From: Lysobacterales bacterium
Lineage (GTDB): Bacteria; Pseudomonadota; Gammaproteobacteria; Xanthomonadales; Marinicellaceae
NCBI GenBank assembly: GCA_027083915.1
Contig: JALWML010000133.1
Coordinates: forward strand, 1 to 6,931
Reading direction: 5' to 3'
DNA length: 6,931 nucleotides
Part shown: positions 5,007-6,931 of the stretch, piece by piece
How the letters are laid out: the number at the start of each line of letters is the position of its first letter
How positions within the stretch are numbered: position 1 is the stretch's first letter
Notes under the pieces: model-generated
What the model was told of the DNA's origin: nothing
The model's database searches: none
Seen by the model: only the letters and a program-made list of their open reading frames with translations
Made by a program: the position numbers and the translations under genes

Positions 5007-6931
5007 TTATTCAAATGCGTCAGTGAAAATTAGATCCATAAGAGATGACGCTTCACTCATTATCTTAAAGAAATCAAGTGGATGAACTATTTCATATCCG
5101 TACCAACCATACGATTGGGATGGCGATAAGGCCGACATTGTCATGTAGTCATTATATGTTTGAGTGGCAATAGTACTCCACATCGGCTGCTTGTCATACC
5201 ATTGCGGATTGTTTATATTACCTGCAGCAAGTTCTGTTTTATAAAGTCTATCAACATAAGCAAGAGGGTAAATAATATGTGTTCTTCCACCACTATAAGT
5301 GCGAATTGTTTCTGCATAAACAAACCAATCATTAGTCTCATCGTAACCATTCTTAACTAAATAGTTTGTTGTTTGAAATAACATTTCTTTAATTGTAGCG
5401 TGATTAATCCCTGATGCCTGCCCCGTTAATGCAAGCTCTTTATCATGTTCATAGAAGCCAATAATATTGGCAATAAGTGAACCTGCCATCCATGGACTAC
5501 AACCATTAGCGTTGTTATAGGCTCCATAATTACCAGCTCGTGTCATGGTCCAAAACCCAGTGCCTTCTGCTGCATCATTAAATTTACCCATCGGCACATT
5601 AGACATGGTGTTAGTTTCTGCGTCATAGCCAATACGCTCACGTCGAGTTTGCCACCATTGGATTAAGTAGTTAACTAAATGGGCAGAAACATCTTGATGG
5701 TAAGTTGCATCACCTGTTAACCTAACATACTCGTTCATAACAAACAGTGGCCAACCATAATCACGAGTGGCTTCACGATAACCTGCTTGATTATTTGGTG
5801 CATCAAAATTGAAGGGTAAAGGAAACATGTAAAGTGTAACAAATTTCCACCAATTGGCAATTTCAGTCATAACCTCATAAGAACGTTTATCACCAGTTAG
5901 CAGATAATAATCCACCAAACCACTGGCATGAGCATGCCCTCTATGAACATTTCTTGCCGTATGATCGACCATATCGTGTTTAATAGCATGTATTTCGCCT
6001 GCAGGTTGTTGCGGAGTACCAAAACCACTCCAGTAACCTTGACGAGGACCATGCGAAACATCTATATCCATAAAATGTCGCGTACTTATTTCTGCTAAGC
6101 TAAACCAACGTTGGTCACCAGTTCTCAGGTACATTAAAAAGAAATTGGTCGCACCTACGTGCGTATCATTATAAAATCCAGGAATGCGAACACCATTGAT
6201 AACATTACTCCAACCACCACGCATACGACCACCAAAATCACGCCAACCGAAATTCGTAGCTGGCTTGTCTTCGAGCATACTCTTTTCATAAATTGCCTGC
6301 ATCATATTAGCATCAAAACCTGTGCTTGCGGTCGTGGATGTACCAACATTTAATTCACCAAAGACACCTGATGCCGTGTACCACTGAGGTGAAGCAAAAA
6401 GCAAAAAATTATGTGATTGAAATAAGGCATTGCTTTCTTGTAGTTCAGTATCTGTTGCTAAGGTTTTGGCAAAAGTGAACCGAATTTGATGGGTTTTTGC
6501 ACCACCTTCCCGTTCAAAATAAAAGGTATTAGGGCGTTTATAAATTAGAGTTCCATTTATACCTTGAACAGAAGGTGCGGTGTCTGGACTGGTCGTTATA
6601 CTGCGTTCAGGAAATAAACTAATGGTTAATTGTTGTCCATTTATATTAAGTTCACCTGGAAATTGTTGCCAAAAATCACGAATCATCACTGCACTGTGAT
6701 GACTTCCCGCATCAAGTGCTAACCAACCTGCTGCTCGGTTGCCTGTTCCAACGCCGCTGTAATTAAATGTATGTCCTTCATCCGTGCCATCGTTATAGGT
6801 GAATGTTCCTTCTTGCAATAAATAATGCTCACCAGAGACAGTTCCCGAATAAACTGCATTGTTTTCTCCGCCAAAACGATAATTAGTTGCTCCTGCATTA
6901 GCATAATTCATCTGTAAACCATAAGATGAAA
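5007..6931 (-). CDS. Large toroid enzyme resembling exo-rhamnogalacturonan lyase / YetA family, 5' end cut by window edge (protein D)
   Basis: The frame is open to the window edge: six complete sense codons (S-S-Y-G-L-Q) precede the Met at 6911, so that Met is internal and the true start lies outside. Counting that Met as 1, 634 residues are visible. About residues 1-190 are beta-rich (LLQEGTFTYND, LTISLFPERS, HQIRFTFAKT), like the beta-barrel/sandwich part of this family. About 200-560 is a helical toroid with repeated 'YLRTGDQRWFSLAE', 'YYLLTGDKRSYEV' and 'YVRLTGDATYH' helices, a pattern typical of (alpha/alpha) barrels. Charged and aromatic clusters that could line the cleft are RDFGGRMRGGW (224-234), RHFMDIDVSHG (278-288), H309, H312, H317 and R323-G-H-A-H (323-327). 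I recognise this as similar to exo-rhamnogalacturonan lyase (PL26) and YetA-like proteins. Alternatives are another toroid lyase or glycosidase. The tail is D-L-I-F-T-D-A-F-E, joined directly to the last helix. A signal peptide is expected upstream but not visible. There is one cysteine (C471). Confidence 0.9.
   Translation of the reverse strand, partial: SSYGLQMNYANAGATNYRFGGENNAVYSGTVSGEHYLLQEGTFTYNDGTDEGHTFNYSGVGTGNRAAGWLALDAGSHHSAVMIRDFWQQFPGELNINGQQLTISLFPERSITTSPDTAPSVQGINGTLIYKRPNTFYFEREGGAKTHQIRFTFAKTLATDTELQESNALFQSHNFLLFASPQWYTASGVFGELNVGTSTTASTGFDANMMQAIYEKSMLEDKPATNFGWRDFGGRMRGGWSNVINGVRIPGFYNDTHVGATNFFLMYLRTGDQRWFSLAEISTRHFMDIDVSHGPRQGYWSGFGTPQQPAGEIHAIKHDMVDHTARNVHRGHAHASGLVDYYLLTGDKRSYEVMTEIANWWKFVTLYMFPLPFNFDAPNNQAGYREATRDYGWPLFVMNEYVRLTGDATYHQDVSAHLVNYLIQWWQTRRERIGYDAETNTMSNVPMGKFNDAAEGTGFWTMTRAGNYGAYNNANGCSPWMAGSLIANIIGFYEHDKELALTGQASGINHATIKEMLFQTTNYLVKNGYDETNDWFVYAETIRTYSGGRTHIIYPLAYVDRLYKTELAAGNINNPQWYDKQPMWSTIATQTYNDYMTMSALSPSQSYGWYGYEIVHPLDFFKIMSEASSLMDLIFTDAFE
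5010..5036 (-). other. C-terminal tail motif D-L-I-F-T-D-A-F-E of protein D
   Basis: These are the last nine codons before the TAA. They match the tails of the beta-helix proteins except that Ala replaces the usual Gly. The preceding sequence (FKIMSEASSLM) is helical and unrelated to the beta-helix ends, so the tail has been retained on a different fold. This is the strongest evidence in the window that the tail is a separate functional element. Confidence 0.7.

Noticed and set aside
5160..6904. Short open frames at 5160..5360 (+), 6159..6353 (+) and 6719..6904 (-)
   Set aside because: They are shadows of protein D. Low-complexity runs such as Thr-rich stretches arise from reading Asn/Val/Gly-rich codons on the wrong strand.
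6909..6911. ATG at 6911 as the start of protein D
   Set aside because: The frame stays open to the window edge, and the preceding codons read S-S-Y-G-L-Q in a style continuous with the protein. No signal peptide and no good ribosome site lie there, and homologous enzymes have further N-terminal sequence.

Overview
The window is a block of four genes, all on the minus strand and separated by only 22, 6 and 21 bases. They are almost certainly co-transcribed, from right to left. No gene-free stretch exceeds a few dozen bases. There are no RNA genes, CRISPR arrays, insertion sequences or plus-strand genes that I can support. Both ends of the window cut through genes, so the operon's promoter, its terminator and any partner genes lie outside.

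Layout in transcription order. (1) 6931..5007 encodes a large protein, 5'-truncated, with a beta-rich first part and a long helical repeat part. It resembles the toroid enzymes around exo-rhamnogalacturonan lyase (PL26 / YetA-like proteins), but this assignment rests on recognised motifs, not on a search. (2) 4984..3335 encodes a 549-residue exported right-handed parallel beta-helix protein. (3) 3328..1655 encodes a 557-residue exported beta-helix protein of a different subfamily, with four cysteines. (4) 1633..1 encodes a third exported beta-helix protein, a clear paralogue of the second. It is open to the window edge and lacks only its last few codons.

The three complete proteins end in the same short tail, D-L-I-F-x-x-G/A-F-E followed by stop, and the fourth gene is cut just inside this tail (D-L-I-Y). 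The tail sits on two unrelated folds and is encoded by different synonymous codons, so it looks like a functional C-terminal signal rather than a leftover of duplication. The two paralogous beta-helix proteins also share a Tyr-Gln-Pro-Pro-x-Gly-Ile-Pro-Ala-Pro segment immediately after signal-peptide cleavage.

The organism looks like an AT-rich Gram-negative bacterium. I associate C-terminal tails of the type IFxxGFE with gammaproteobacteria of the Lysobacterales and Marinicella kind. This is recollection, not a search result. The best working model is an exported polysaccharide-degrading or polysaccharide-binding module: one toroid lyase/hydrolase-like enzyme plus three beta-helix (pectate-lyase-like) proteins, acting outside the inner membrane on an uronic-acid or rhamnogalacturonan-like glycan. 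The substrate is inferred from fold classes only.
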